Below are positions 8,359-17,293 of a stretch of 64,000 nt of DNA, one piece after another. Numbering within the stretch: position 1 is the first letter of the stretch; each line of letters opens with the position of its first letter. The stretch is from Aquipseudomonas alcaligenes MRY13-0052 (GTDB lineage Bacteria; Pseudomonadota; Gammaproteobacteria; Pseudomonadales; Pseudomonadaceae), in the NCBI GenBank assembly GCA_000474255.1, contig BATO01000026.1:1-64000 (forward strand), in the 5' to 3' direction. The notes under the pieces were generated by a model, which did not search any database, had not been told where the DNA came from, and saw only the letters and a program-made list of their open reading frames with translations. The position numbers were made by a program, and so were the translations under genes.

Positions 8359-8727
8359 TCACCCCAGGAGGATGGTGGCCCAGACGGCGGTGATCAGGCT
8401 CAGGGCGACGAACTGGGCCGCGCTGCCCATGTCCTTGGCGTTCTTCGACAGCGGGTGGCGATCCAGGGAGATGCGGTCGATGGCCGCCTCCACCGCCGAA
8501 TTGAGCAACTCGACGATCAGCGCCAGCAGGCAGGCGGCGATCATCAGCGCGCGCTCGCCACGGCTGACGTCGAGGAAGAAGGCGATGGGGATCAACACCA
8601 CGTTGAGCAGCACCAGTTGGCGGAACGCGGCTTCACCGGTGAAGGCGGCACGCATGCCGTCCAGGGAGTAGCCGGCGGCATTGAGGATACGCTTGAGGCC
8701 GGTCTGGCCCTTGAATGGCGATGACAT
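8359..8727 (-). CDS. dgkA: Diacylglycerol kinase DgkA
   Basis: Small inner-membrane lipid kinase that phosphorylates diacylglycerol, recycling the by-product of periplasmic glucan/lipid modification. With the ATG at 8727 it has 122 residues, the family size, and begins MSSPFKGQTGLKRI as in other pseudomonads. A longer TTG-initiated form (8781) would add 18 residues. The signature ELLNSAVEAAIDRISLDRHPLSKNAKDMGSA is intact, with three transmembrane helices. Neighbour of erdR, as in P. aeruginosa (PA3603-PA3604). Confidence 0.93.
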   Translation of the reverse strand: MSSPFKGQTGLKRILNAAGYSLDGMRAAFTGEAAFRQLVLLNVVLIPIAFFLDVSRGERALMIAACLLALIVELLNSAVEAAIDRISLDRHPLSKNAKDMGSAAQFVALSLITAVWATILLG

Positions 8728-8802
8728 AGATAGAGGGACTGCTAGGGAAGGAAGGCCGCAGGCTAACCCGCGACGAATCAAATTTGCGTGAAAACCGCCG
8801 GC

Positions 8803-9453
8803 TCAGGCCGACGGAATCGATTCCATCTGTTGCAACAGCAGTGCCGCCTGGGTGCGGGTGCGCACGCCGAGCTTGCGGAAGATCGCCGTGACGTGGGCTT
8901 TGACCGTGGCCTCGGAAACGCTGAGCTCGAAGGCGATCTGCTTGTTCAGCAGCCCTTCGCAGACCATGGTCAGCACGCGGAACTGCTGCGGCGTCAGGCT
9001 GGCGAGGCCGGCGCTGGCAGCCTTGGCCTCAGCCGACACCGCGACATTCTCCTCGACCTGCGGCGGCCACCAGACATCGCCATCGAGCACCGCGCGCACG
9101 GCGCTTTGAATCACTTCCAGAGGGCTGGATTTGGGGATGAAGCCGCTGGCACCGAACTCACGGGAGCGGACCACGACCGCGGCCTCTTCCTGGGCGGAGA
9201 TCATCACCACCGGAATCTGTGGGTACTGGCCACGCAGCAGCACCAGGCCGGAAAAGCCGTAAGCGCCGGGCATGTTCAGGTCCAGCAGGACCAGGTCCCA
9301 GTCGGCCTTTTCGGCCAGGCGCGATTCGAGCTCGGCGATGCTCGCCGCTTCGACCAGGCGCACGTCCGGGCCGAGCCCGAGCGTCAGCGCCTGGTGCAGG
9401 GCGCTGCGGAACAGGGGGTGATCGTCGGCGATGAGGATTTCGTATGCGGCCAT
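8803..9453 (-). CDS. erdR: LuxR-family response regulator ErdR
   Basis: A 216-residue two-component response regulator: receiver domain (residues 3-120; acidic pair D10/D11, phospho-acceptor D58 in LLDLNMPG, K in IPKSSP) followed by a LuxR-type helix-turn-helix (about 150-212; LTPQQFRVLTMVCEGLLNKQIA). Position next to dgkA identifies it as ErdR, which in P. aeruginosa links ethanol oxidation and acetate (acsA) metabolism. The ATG at 9453 has AAGGA 8 nt upstream; longer upstream frames are spurious. Its sensor kinase is not in the window. Confidence 0.92.
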   Translation of the reverse strand: MAAYEILIADDHPLFRSALHQALTLGLGPDVRLVEAASIAELESRLAEKADWDLVLLDLNMPGAYGFSGLVLLRGQYPQIPVVMISAQEEAAVVVRSREFGASGFIPKSSPLEVIQSAVRAVLDGDVWWPPQVEENVAVSAEAKAASAGLASLTPQQFRVLTMVCEGLLNKQIAFELSVSEATVKAHVTAIFRKLGVRTRTQAALLLQQMESIPSA

Positions 9454-9655
9454 GGGCGTGTCCTTTTTCTTGTGGGCCCAGAGATGCTGCCGATCTTGTC
9501 GGAAACACCCGGCACGGGGGAGGTGCCGCCTCTGCCAAGCCCTGAACTGCTTACGGGTTGGCCGTAAAGCGGCGCTCAGCATGCCGACCCGCAACGGGGT
9601 GGTCAAGCAGGCATCTTTACGGCAAAGTCTGCGCCTTTGCCCGCCGAGAATCACC

Positions 9656-10564
9656 ATGCGAAGCCACGCCCTGCGCGCCGATATCCTGATGCTGATCACC
9701 GCCGCCATCTGGGGTGCCGCATTCGTCGCTCAGCGCCTGGGCATGGATGCCATCGGTCCCTTCCTCTATACCGGCCTGCGCTTCACCCTCGGCGCCCTGG
9801 TGCTGCTACCGCTGCTGTTCCTGCTGCCACGCCCGGCACCGAAAGCGCCACTGAACCGGGGCATGCTGCTGGGCGGGGTGCTGATGGGCCTGGCCCTGTC
9901 GCTGGGCATCAACCTGCAGCAGGTGGGCCTGCTGTTCACCAGCGTGACCAACTCGGGCTTCATCACCGGGCTATACGTGATCATCGTGCCGCTGCTGGGG
10001 TTGCTGCTGGGCCACCGCACCGGCATGGGCACCTGGCTGGGCGCGGGCCTGGCCGTTGCGGGCATGTTCCTGCTCAGCGTCGGTGAGAACTTCCAGGTCG
10101 CCTCGGGCGACTGGCTGCAGCTGTGCGGCGCCTTCGTCTGGGGCGTGCATGTGTTGCTGGTGGGCTTCTTCGCCAGCCGCTATGACCCGATCCGCCTGGC
10201 CATCCTGCAGTTCGTCACCTGCGCGGTGATCAGCATGGTGCTGGCCATGGTGCTGGAGGAGATCCGCCTCGACGCCATCCTCGCGGCCGGCCCGGCGATC
10301 CTCTATGGCGGCGTCATCGCCGTAGCCATCGGCTACACCCTGCAGGTGGTGGCGCAAAAACATGCCATCGCCTCGCACGCGGCGATCATCCTGTCCCTGG
10401 AAGCGGTGTTCGCCGCCATCGCCGGTGCCCTGTTGCTGGACGAATCACTGCATGCCCGTGGCTACCTGGGCTGCGGCCTGATGTTCGTCGGCATGCTGAT
10501 TGCGCAGCTGTGGCCGCAACGCAAGGCTGCGGCCGCAAGCCCAGAGGCGGCCTCTCAGAGATAG
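9656..10564 (+). CDS. EamA/DMT-family inner-membrane transporter
   Basis: A 302-residue protein with ten predicted hydrophobic segments in two EamA repeats (about 10-140 and 150-290), characteristic of the drug/metabolite transporter superfamily. The first helix carries the family-like LMLITAAIWGAAFVAQRLGM. Substrate unknown. The start at 9656 has a weak GAGAA site. Its 3' end overlaps the 3' end of the convergent DTW-domain gene by 10 bp. Confidence 0.88.
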   Translation: MRSHALRADILMLITAAIWGAAFVAQRLGMDAIGPFLYTGLRFTLGALVLLPLLFLLPRPAPKAPLNRGMLLGGVLMGLALSLGINLQQVGLLFTSVTNSGFITGLYVIIVPLLGLLLGHRTGMGTWLGAGLAVAGMFLLSVGENFQVASGDWLQLCGAFVWGVHVLLVGFFASRYDPIRLAILQFVTCAVISMVLAMVLEEIRLDAILAAGPAILYGGVIAVAIGYTLQVVAQKHAIASHAAIILSLEAVFAAIAGALLLDESLHARGYLGCGLMFVGMLIAQLWPQRKAAAASPEAASQR

Positions 10565-11268
10565 GGGCTGAGTGCCTGGTGGGCCGGGCTGGCCAGGTCC
10601 AGCGGCAGGGCGCGCTTGGCACCGATGTAGTGCTCGGTGAATACATCCAGGTAGGCGTTCAGCGCCCCTGCTGCACGCTCATCCCCGGCCAGTTCCAGGC
10701 ACAACGCCGCCACTTCGGCGGTACACAGGTGCTCCTCGCGATTGGAGCGGCGCAGGCGATAGCGGGAAATCTGCTCCGGCTGCAGGCTGAGCACCGGGAA
10801 GCGATCCAGGTAGGGGCTCTTGCGGAACATCTTGCGGGCTTCGCTCCAGGTGGCGTCCAGCAGAATGAACAGCGGGCGCTTGCCCTCCTCCACCTGCACG
10901 TCGCTGACCACCCGTGATTGCGGCTCGACATACTCACCCGGGAACACCAGGTAGGGCTGCCATTGCGGGTCGTCGAGCAGGGCGATGATCGCCGGGTCGA
11001 CCTCGGTGCGGGACCAGCCGAATGCGGCCGTATCGGCCACGATGTCGGCGATCAGCCAGCCGGTGTTGCTCGGCTTCATCGGCTCCGAGCAGTACATGAA
11101 CAGGCACACGCCCGAACGCACATCCACCTGGGGGCGCAGCGCGCAGAAGCAGTATTCGGCGATCACCCGGCAACCCGGGCAGCGTGGCGAACGGGCGCCA
11201 CGGGCGACGAAGGGGCGGGTACTGCGCGCCAGGCACTCGGCGCGCAGGCGGGAAACGGCGTGACTCAT
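10555..11268 (-). CDS. DTW-domain tRNA-uridine aminocarboxypropyltransferase (TapT/YfiP-like)
   Basis: A 237-residue DTW protein. It has the N-terminal zinc-type cysteine cluster C30-C33-C40-C42 (CPGCRVIAEYCFC) and the family hallmark DATWSEARKM, the DxTW variant. E. coli TapT makes acp3U47 on tRNA from SAM; orthology here is by domain. The ATG at 11268 overlaps the upstream nitrilase-like gene in a 4-bp ATGA junction, so the two are translationally coupled. Confidence 0.87.
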   Translation of the reverse strand: MSHAVSRLRAECLARSTRPFVARGARSPRCPGCRVIAEYCFCALRPQVDVRSGVCLFMYCSEPMKPSNTGWLIADIVADTAAFGWSRTEVDPAIIALLDDPQWQPYLVFPGEYVEPQSRVVSDVQVEEGKRPLFILLDATWSEARKMFRKSPYLDRFPVLSLQPEQISRYRLRRSNREEHLCTAEVAALCLELAGDERAAGALNAYLDVFTEHYIGAKRALPLDLASPAHQALSPYL

Positions 11269-12176
11269 CGGGTAACGGTCCAGTGCAACTGATAGAGGTC
11301 GTGGCGCCTGTCCTGGCCGTTGCGCACGGCACCCTGCTGGCGCAGTTGCGCAAGGCGGGCGAGGTCCAGGTCGGCGATCGCGAAGGATTCGATATTGGCG
11401 TCCGCCTGGGCCAGCACGGCGTCGGGCGGGAATGGCAGGTCGGCCGGGCTGAAGATCGCCGACTGGCTGTACTGGGTGTCGACGTTGTCCACGCCACGCA
11501 GCAGGCCGACGCCGCCGGCGATGGCGACGTAGCACTCGTTCTCCACCGCGCGGGCCTGGGCGCAGAGCCGCACGCGCAGGTAGCCGTGGCGGGTGTCGGT
11601 CCAGAACGGCACCAGCAGGATCTCAAGCCCCTGCTCGCGCAGCAGCCGCGGCAGCTCGGGGAACTCCACGTCGTAGCAGACGAGGATGCCGACCCGGCCG
11701 ACATCGCTGTCGAACACCTGCAGGCTGTTGCCACCTTCCAGGCCCCAGGCTTCACGCTCGTTGGGGGTGATGTGCAGCTTGGGCTGGCGATCCCGGCTGC
11801 CATCGCGGTGGCACAACCAGCTCATGTTGAGCATGCGCCCACCCTCTTCCAGCGGCAGGCTGCCCGGGCACAGATTGACCCGGTAACGCTGGGCCAGGCG
11901 TGAGAACGCGGCCAGCAGCGGCTCGGTGTACTCGGCGAGCTTGCGCATCTGCGCAGGGCCCTGGGCGAAACGTGCGCCCTTGAGCAGATTGACGTGGAAG
12001 AACTCGGGGAACACAGCCAGGTCGACGCCATAACCGGCGAGGGTCGCCACCGTGTGTTCCAGGGCATCCAGCAGGGCCGGCAGCTCACTGCTCTGGCCGA
12101 GCGCCCACTGCACGGTGGCGACACGCACGGGGCGGCGTTGCTGGGCAAGCGGCAGGGCGGTTTCCGGGCCTGGCAT
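11265..12176 (-). CDS. Carbon-nitrogen hydrolase (nitrilase superfamily)
   Basis: A 303-residue nitrilase-fold protein with the complete catalytic triad: E58 in VFPEFF, K133 in QPKLHITPNE, and C167 in LVCYDVEFPE. It hydrolyses an amide or nitrile bond; substrate unknown, although the aliphatic amidase/N-carbamoyl-type branch is plausible. It is the promoter-proximal gene of a two-gene unit with the DTW-domain gene through a 4-bp overlap. Confidence 0.9.
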   Translation of the reverse strand: MPGPETALPLAQQRRPVRVATVQWALGQSSELPALLDALEHTVATLAGYGVDLAVFPEFFHVNLLKGARFAQGPAQMRKLAEYTEPLLAAFSRLAQRYRVNLCPGSLPLEEGGRMLNMSWLCHRDGSRDRQPKLHITPNEREAWGLEGGNSLQVFDSDVGRVGILVCYDVEFPELPRLLREQGLEILLVPFWTDTRHGYLRVRLCAQARAVENECYVAIAGGVGLLRGVDNVDTQYSQSAIFSPADLPFPPDAVLAQADANIESFAIADLDLARLAQLRQQGAVRNGQDRRHDLYQLHWTVTR

Positions 12177-12232
12177 GGCGGGCTCCTGAAGGGCGGGGGA
12201 ATGCCGCGCAGTTTACCTGCGCCTCCACGGAA

Positions 12233-12257
12233 AAGGGCGGCCGCAGCCGCCCTTCTG
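12233..12257 (-). terminator. Probable terminator after fadL-like gene
   Basis: An 8-bp stem (AAGGGCGG / CCGCCCTT) is followed on the minus strand by a short TTTT run, 17 bp beyond the FadL-like stop codon. Confidence 0.65.
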
Positions 12258-12270
12258 TCCGCGCCCGCAC

Positions 12271-13971
12271 TCAGAAGGTGTGGTTGAGCGCCAGGCCGAT
12301 GAAGTGGATCTGGGTCTTGTACTCGCCCTTGTAGTTGCCGCCGTTGCCGGTGCAGCGCACGCCGCTGTCGACATAGGGGCCACCGCTGCCGGGAACCCAG
12401 CCGGCCGGGGAGCAGTTGTCGGTGTAGTCCATCTTGCCGGTGTCGAACTGCACGAAGCTGTAGGCGAGGTCCACCGAGGTGTCCTTGAACAGCTTGTAGT
12501 TGGCGCCAAAGGACATCCAGTAGCGATCTGCGTCGGGGAAGCCCGGGTGGCGGGTGGTGGAGCCGCTGACCGGGCTCTTGTCGTAGGCGACGCCGGTGCG
12601 CAGCAGCAGGTCGTCGCTGTACTGGTAGTTCATCCCCAGGGAGATCTTGTAGGTGTCGTTCCAGTCCTGCTTGACGTTGAGGTCACCCTCGGTGACGCCA
12701 TTGAAGTAGGGATACCCGGCGACCTGGTCAAGACCAACGCCGATGGTGTCCAGCCGCGAGTGGCGGGTCCAGGTGACGTCGGCCATCAGCGCGACCTTGT
12801 CGTTGAGCTGGTGGAAGGCGTTGATGGACAGCGACTCGGGGGTGTCGATCGAGGTGCTGGCGTTGGAGTTAGGGTGGAGGCGGCTGGCAGCGAAGTCGCC
12901 GGGGTTGATCCAGTTGGATGGATCGAGCACCTGCTCCAGCGCATCCTGTGGCGGCAAGGTGATGATCCCGAGATCGATACCGCCGCTCAGGTCTGTCGTG
13001 GGGGAAGGAACGGCCCCCTGGACACCGGCGAAGCTCCATTTCGATTCGCCTTCCAGCGTGTGCTTGATATGAGAGCGGTAGGAGACACCGAAGCGAGTGA
13101 ACTCGGTGGGCTCCCACAGGTAGCCGATGTTCCAACCGAAGCCCCAGTCATCGCCCTTGGCGCGGAAGTAGCCATCGCCCTGGACGTTGTCCGAGAAATT
13201 GGACGCCACACAGTCCACGAAGGAGTCACCGGTCTGCCCGTCACAGCTACTGATTTCGGTGGGCACGTTGACGCCATAGAGCAGCGGGATCGCGAACTGC
13301 CCGAGAGGCGACGCCGCCAGTTCGGTGACATCCTGGTTGGCCGCGACGAACTGCCCGGCCAATTGCCTCGACGCGCCTTTCACATCCGCCGCGCCACGCT
13401 GGATCGACTTGATGTACTGGGCCGAGACGCCGAAGCCGATGCTGTGATGCTCGTTGAAGCGGTAAGCGATGCTGGGGTTGAAGTTGACCGTCTCCAGGCT
13501 CGCCGACTGGATGCCGTAGCGGCCGCTCCAGTCCTCCTCGTAATCCAGCTTGGCGCCGTAGGGCACGAAGATGCCCATGCCGATGGTGACGTTGTCGTTG
13601 ATCTCCTTGGAGAAGTAAAAGTTCGGCGCCGCCGCGGCGTCGGGCAGGTAGGAACCGGCATCGCCATCACCCGTGCCGGTGGGGTTGCCGAACAGGTCGG
13701 TGGAACCCTTGTCTTCGTATTCGCCCTTGGGGATCAGGATGCTCATTCCCGAGGTCATCTGGGTGCCCTTTAAGCGGGCCAGCCCGGCGGGGTTGTAGAA
13801 AATCACGGAGGGGTCCGCCGCTTCCGCGCCATTGGCATGGGCGGTGCCCTGGGCAGAGACGGATTGCGAACCGAAGTGGTACCCGGACGCCAGGACCGGG
13901 GGGGTGAATGTAAGCACCAGGCTGCCGCCGCAAAACGCGGTAAGCCAGCCGGCAGGACGAGTTATTGTCAT
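12271..13971 (-). CDS. FadL/OmpP1-family outer-membrane fatty-acid/hydrophobe transporter, enlarged
   Basis: A 566-residue outer-membrane beta-barrel, clearly longer than the usual 420-460. A signal peptide ends near VLASG. The FadL hatch region follows (SGYHFGSQSVSAQGTAHANG ... FYNPAGLARL, the NPA motif). The C-terminus is the barrel-type HFIGLALNHTF. The extra length lies in loops, including two cysteine-pair loops (SSCDGQTGDSFVDC and the segment CSPAGW to GVRC). The start at 13971 has GGGAG 9 nt upstream. It should import long-chain fatty acids or other hydrophobic molecules; ligand unknown. Confidence 0.88.
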   Translation of the reverse strand: MTITRPAGWLTAFCGGSLVLTFTPPVLASGYHFGSQSVSAQGTAHANGAEAADPSVIFYNPAGLARLKGTQMTSGMSILIPKGEYEDKGSTDLFGNPTGTGDGDAGSYLPDAAAAPNFYFSKEINDNVTIGMGIFVPYGAKLDYEEDWSGRYGIQSASLETVNFNPSIAYRFNEHHSIGFGVSAQYIKSIQRGAADVKGASRQLAGQFVAANQDVTELAASPLGQFAIPLLYGVNVPTEISSCDGQTGDSFVDCVASNFSDNVQGDGYFRAKGDDWGFGWNIGYLWEPTEFTRFGVSYRSHIKHTLEGESKWSFAGVQGAVPSPTTDLSGGIDLGIITLPPQDALEQVLDPSNWINPGDFAASRLHPNSNASTSIDTPESLSINAFHQLNDKVALMADVTWTRHSRLDTIGVGLDQVAGYPYFNGVTEGDLNVKQDWNDTYKISLGMNYQYSDDLLLRTGVAYDKSPVSGSTTRHPGFPDADRYWMSFGANYKLFKDTSVDLAYSFVQFDTGKMDYTDNCSPAGWVPGSGGPYVDSGVRCTGNGGNYKGEYKTQIHFIGLALNHTF

Positions 13972-14684
13972 TGTTCTCGACTCCCAACTTTTTAAGACGG
14001 CACTCGGGAGCACCGTTGACGCAGCTTTCCTCTTTGGCCCGCACGCACGTGTTTCTGGGGTTTGGCCGGCCAACCTCACTGGACGCCGGGGGACGTCCGT
14101 TTTTTGTGACAGTTCGTGTTTCCCGCACTATCCCCAACCTTTAGTCGTGGTGACCCGCAAGGTCGGCGACGGGGGTAACACCCAAGGACAGATGACCGAC
14201 TGGTTGACGAAAAACCCGCCGCTTCGCTTATCCGCAGCGGGGTGGCATGCCGCCGCCTGTCACGGCGGATCACGGCCCGGGGCCTCTCCGCATGACGCTG
14301 TTACCGATTGCCCCGTCCGCCTGAAGCCACCTCCCGACGAAGGCCCGCTGCGGCCAGCATTTCGCCGCCATGGGGAAATTCACGAAAAACGGCAAGAGAC
14401 CCCCTACGAGACGGCCAATCGCCATCCGCCTCTGAAGCGACAGACCGGTACGCTGGAATTTGATTCAAGGGAGATTTCGTGCGGGGCACGGCAGACAGGT
14501 CCGCGCGCTGCCGCACAGGAGGAAAGCCTTGATAGGCGGGAGATTGCGGGAAGGACCGATTGCCTCTTGATCTGCCTCGCCCGCTTGTTCAGGATGCGCC
14601 AACGATGAGGCCGGGCGATTTCAAGGTGACGCTGAACACCTGCGCCAACCTCGGGTCAAAGGCTGCCAACCGTTGGAGATTTTC
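13972..14684. other. 713-bp region without a convincing gene
   Basis: This lies between the divergent fadL-like gene and the PA3611-like gene, so it should contain both promoters. Several short hairpin-forming stretches occur (for example around 14216-14280). Two strong Shine-Dalgarno-like strings (AAGGGAG near 14466, AGGAGG near 14517) are followed only by 14-17-codon frames. I see no family-like open frame on either strand. Confidence 0.5.
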
Positions 14685-15101
14685 ATGCCGCGCCACCTCG
14701 TACTCGCACTCGCACTCGCTTTGCCCTTCACCGCCCAGGCCGCCTCGCTGAAGGACTTCGAGCTGACCAAAATGCTGGAGAAGGTGGCGGAAGAAAGCAG
14801 TGTCGGCACGCCGCGGGCGATCAACGAAGACATCCTCGACCAGGGTTACACCGTGTCGGGAGCGGAACTGGTGAACCACCTGAGCGTGCGCGAGGCGCAT
14901 GCAGCGCAAATGCGCGCCAACCCGGACTCCATGCGAGCGCAACTGGCCAACAGCGTGTGTCGCAACAATGGCTACCGCCAATTGCTGGCCCGCGGTGCCG
15001 CGCTGCGCTACGAGTTCAGCGAATACAAGACCAATCGCCCGGTGGGCAGCGAGCGCTTCATTGCCAGCGATTGCGGCCTCAAGAGCCAGCCTGCGAACTG
15101 A
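14685..15101 (+). CDS. PA3611-like secreted protein (quorum-sensing-regulated virulence factor family)
   Basis: A 138-residue exported protein with signal peptide MPRHLVLALALALPFTAQA and cleavage before ASLKDFEL. The mature part is alpha-helical, with two cysteines (NSVCRNNG and ASDCGLK) placed to form a disulfide. It resembles P. aeruginosa PA3611, a quorum-sensing-regulated protein of known fold but unclear function, which occupies a similar position between erdR and recX. The start at 14685 is chosen for GGAG at 6 nt; an in-frame TTG at 14673 would extend the signal peptide. Confidence 0.75.
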   Translation: MPRHLVLALALALPFTAQAASLKDFELTKMLEKVAEESSVGTPRAINEDILDQGYTVSGAELVNHLSVREAHAAQMRANPDSMRAQLANSVCRNNGYRQLLARGAALRYEFSEYKTNRPVGSERFIASDCGLKSQPAN

Positions 15102-15112
15102 AACTCAGCCGC

Positions 15113-15307
15113 TCAATCCTTGGCGGCACGCCGCTGCTCGTCGTCGGCGCGAAGCTCCGCCAGCAGCGCCTCCATATAACGTGACCGGCGCAGGCCGCCG
15201 TCCAGCCTGCGCTGGCACTCCTCTTCCAGACTCAGGCCGTTGGTGAGCGCGGCCTGCTGCAACATGCGATAAAGCTCGAGGTCGATCTCCAGACTCAGCT
15301 TGGGCAT
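15113..15307 (-). CDS. Small ribbon-helix-helix-like protein (Arc/antitoxin type), orphan
   Basis: A 64-residue protein. The N-terminal KLSLEIDLELYRMLQQAALT, then SLEEECQRRL, has the strand-helix-helix pattern of Arc/MetJ-type DNA-binding proteins and many antitoxins. The C-terminal half is charged and helical. A strong GGAGGAGG site precedes the ATG at 15307. No toxin gene is adjacent: the neighbours are the convergent PA3611-like gene and the divergent LOG gene. It may regulate one of them or itself; function is inference. Confidence 0.7.
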   Translation of the reverse strand: MPKLSLEIDLELYRMLQQAALTNGLSLEEECQRRLDGGLRRSRYMEALLAELRADDEQRRAAKD

Positions 15308-15669
15308 GCCTGCCCCTCCTCCGCCTATTCCTGCACGGTCCACGCAAGCCGGGCTTGCCCGGGCCTCCCTTTAACTTCGTGTGTCTACAGTGGCAGGTTA
15401 GGTGAGGCCTGGAGCGGTGCCACTGCCCTGAAGGGAGGCGCCGACAGATTCCGACAAACGCGACCGATAGCCACGACGAAACAATCCCCCTCCTATCCTC
15501 CGCGTATCGGCGGGCGCCAACTGGAAAAGATCCCGGGGCTGAAGCAAGCTGTAAATGAGCGCTCAGCGGCCCGCGTGGATGCGGCCCGGACAATCGATGA
15601 CGCTCTGCGCGATGCGACGGCCTCGATGTTCGACGCACTGCGATGCAGTTGATGAGCAAGGAGAACACT
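15308..15669. other. 362-bp intergenic region between RHH-like and LOG-family genes
   Basis: Divergent promoter region. It contains an 8-bp inverted repeat CAGTGGCA / TGCCACTG (15388-15395 and 15418-15425). On the plus strand it has a long stop-free frame ending at 15652 that lacks any credible start codon or ribosome-binding site, so I do not call it a gene. Confidence 0.45.
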
Positions 15670-16743
15670 ATGCCGTACGAACCGGACGACTACCTGTCGA
15701 GACACTTCCAGACCAGTGGGATCGACCTCAACCAGAAGGTCGATGAACTGATCAGCCTTACGGTCCCGGGGGACAGCCGCAACCTCGCGCTGTACCGGGA
15801 AATGGTGATCACCGTGGTGCGCATGGCCCAGGCCGACCGCAACCGCTGGGACGCCAAGATCATGCTGCAGACGCTGCGCGAAATGGAGCATGCCTTCAGC
15901 GTTCTCGAACAGTTCAAGCGTCGCCGCAAGGTCACCGTATTCGGTTCGGCGCGGACGCCGGCCGAACATCCGATCTACGCCCTGGCCCGGGATCTGGGCG
16001 CGGAGTTGGCCAAGCTCGACCTGATGGTGATCACCGGCGCTGGTGGCGGCATCATGGCGGCGGCCCACGAGGGTGCGGGCCTGGAGAACAGCCTGGGGCT
16101 GAACATCACCCTGCCCTTCGAACAACACGCCAACGCGACGGTAGACGGTACGGACAACCTGCTGTCCTTCCACTTCTTCTTCGTGCGCAAGCTGTTCTTC
16201 GTCAAGGAAGCAGACGCACTGGTACTCTGCCCGGGCGGTTTCGGCACCCTCGACGAAGCCCTCGAAGTGCTCACCCTGGTGCAGACCGGCAAGAGTCCGC
16301 TGGTGCCGATCGTCTTGCTCGATGAACCCAACGGTAGCTACTGGAAGGACGCGCTGGATTTCCTCGACCGCCAGCTGGCGCAAAACCGCTACATCCTGCC
16401 CACCGACTTGAGGCTGATGCGCCTGGTCAGCAGTGCCGAAGAGGCAGCCGACGAAATCGCCCGCTTCTACGGCAACTACCATTCAAGCCGCTGGCTCAAG
16501 GGCAGCTTCCTGGTTCGCATGAACCATGGCTTGAACGAGGCAGCCCTGACGACCGTCCGCGAAACCTTCGGCGACCTCTGCCTGCAAGGCACCTTCGAAC
16601 AGCGCCCGTATTGCGAGTCTGAAAAGGATGAGCCCGAGTTCTGCGACCTTGTCCGCCTGGCCTTCACCTTCAATGGCCGCGACCACGGGCGCCTACGTGA
16701 ACTGATCGATTTCATCAACGAACGCCAGCACTGGGCCAGCTGA
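15670..16743 (+). CDS. LOG-family (TIGR00730-type) protein, putative nucleotide 5'-monophosphate nucleosidase
   Basis: A 357-residue Rossmann-fold protein. The N-terminal helical extension is followed by the LOG core: VTVFGSARTP, VITGAGGGIMAAAHEGA, and the hallmark PGGFGTLDE with the catalytic arginine/glutamate region. LOG proteins cleave ribose-5-phosphate from nucleotides or cytokinin precursors; this longer bacterial subgroup resembles PpnN-like enzymes. The start at 15670 has AAGGAG at 6 nt. Converges with recX. Confidence 0.87.
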   Translation: MPYEPDDYLSRHFQTSGIDLNQKVDELISLTVPGDSRNLALYREMVITVVRMAQADRNRWDAKIMLQTLREMEHAFSVLEQFKRRRKVTVFGSARTPAEHPIYALARDLGAELAKLDLMVITGAGGGIMAAAHEGAGLENSLGLNITLPFEQHANATVDGTDNLLSFHFFFVRKLFFVKEADALVLCPGGFGTLDEALEVLTLVQTGKSPLVPIVLLDEPNGSYWKDALDFLDRQLAQNRYILPTDLRLMRLVSSAEEAADEIARFYGNYHSSRWLKGSFLVRMNHGLNEAALTTVRETFGDLCLQGTFEQRPYCESEKDEPEFCDLVRLAFTFNGRDHGRLRELIDFINERQHWAS

Positions 16744-16820
16744 CCTGGACATCCGACTACCTCCTCCCAAACGGCCAGCAGCCATGCGCAATCAGCGCAT
16801 GGCTCAGGGCCGGCGAGAAC

Positions 16821-17288
16821 TCAGTCGTCCAGTGAAGCGCCGCGCAACAGGCGGCCGATCATGTCCATGGAATAGCCACGGTAGGCGAGGTAACGCCCTT
16901 GCTTGGCGCGCTCACGCGCATCGCTTGGCCGCTCACCCGCGAACTTGCGCTGCCAGACATCACGCAGATGGCTGCCCCAATCGATGCCCGCCTCACGCAG
17001 GGCGGATTCGATAGCATCCCTGGGCAGGCCACGCTGGGCGAGATCTTCGCGGATACGCTGCGGCCCATAGCCTGCACGGGCTCGGCTGGCCACGAAGCTT
17101 TCCAGGTAACGGGACTCGTCGAGCAGGCCCTCGTCCGCAAGGCGGTCAAGGGCGCTGTCGATCAACTCAGGAGGGGCGCCGCGTTGACGCAGCTTGCGCG
17201 TCAACTCGACTCGCCCGTGCTCGCGTCGTGCCAGGAGGTCCATGGCAGCCCGCCGCACTGCGGCGGGGCTGTCGAGCACGATGGGCAT
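16821..17288 (-). CDS. recX: RecA regulatory protein RecX
   Basis: A 155-residue helical protein with three-helix repeats typical of RecX (for example [19 protein letters not shown] and [30 protein letters not shown]). RecX binds RecA filaments and limits their growth and coprotease activity. It starts 5 bp after the recA stop codon and is probably expressed from the recA promoter at a lower level. Confidence 0.95.
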   Translation of the reverse strand: MPIVLDSPAAVRRAAMDLLARREHGRVELTRKLRQRGAPPELIDSALDRLADEGLLDESRYLESFVASRARAGYGPQRIREDLAQRGLPRDAIESALREAGIDWGSHLRDVWQRKFAGERPSDARERAKQGRYLAYRGYSMDMIGRLLRGASLDD

Positions 17289-17293
17289 GGGGA

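Noticed and set aside
15361-15652. Stop-free plus-strand frame ending just before the LOG gene (contains TIDDALRDATASMFDALR)
   Set aside because: It looks protein-like but has no ATG, GTG or TTG start with a ribosome-binding site and partly opposes the RHH-like gene, so it is more likely chance in GC-rich DNA or an old relic.
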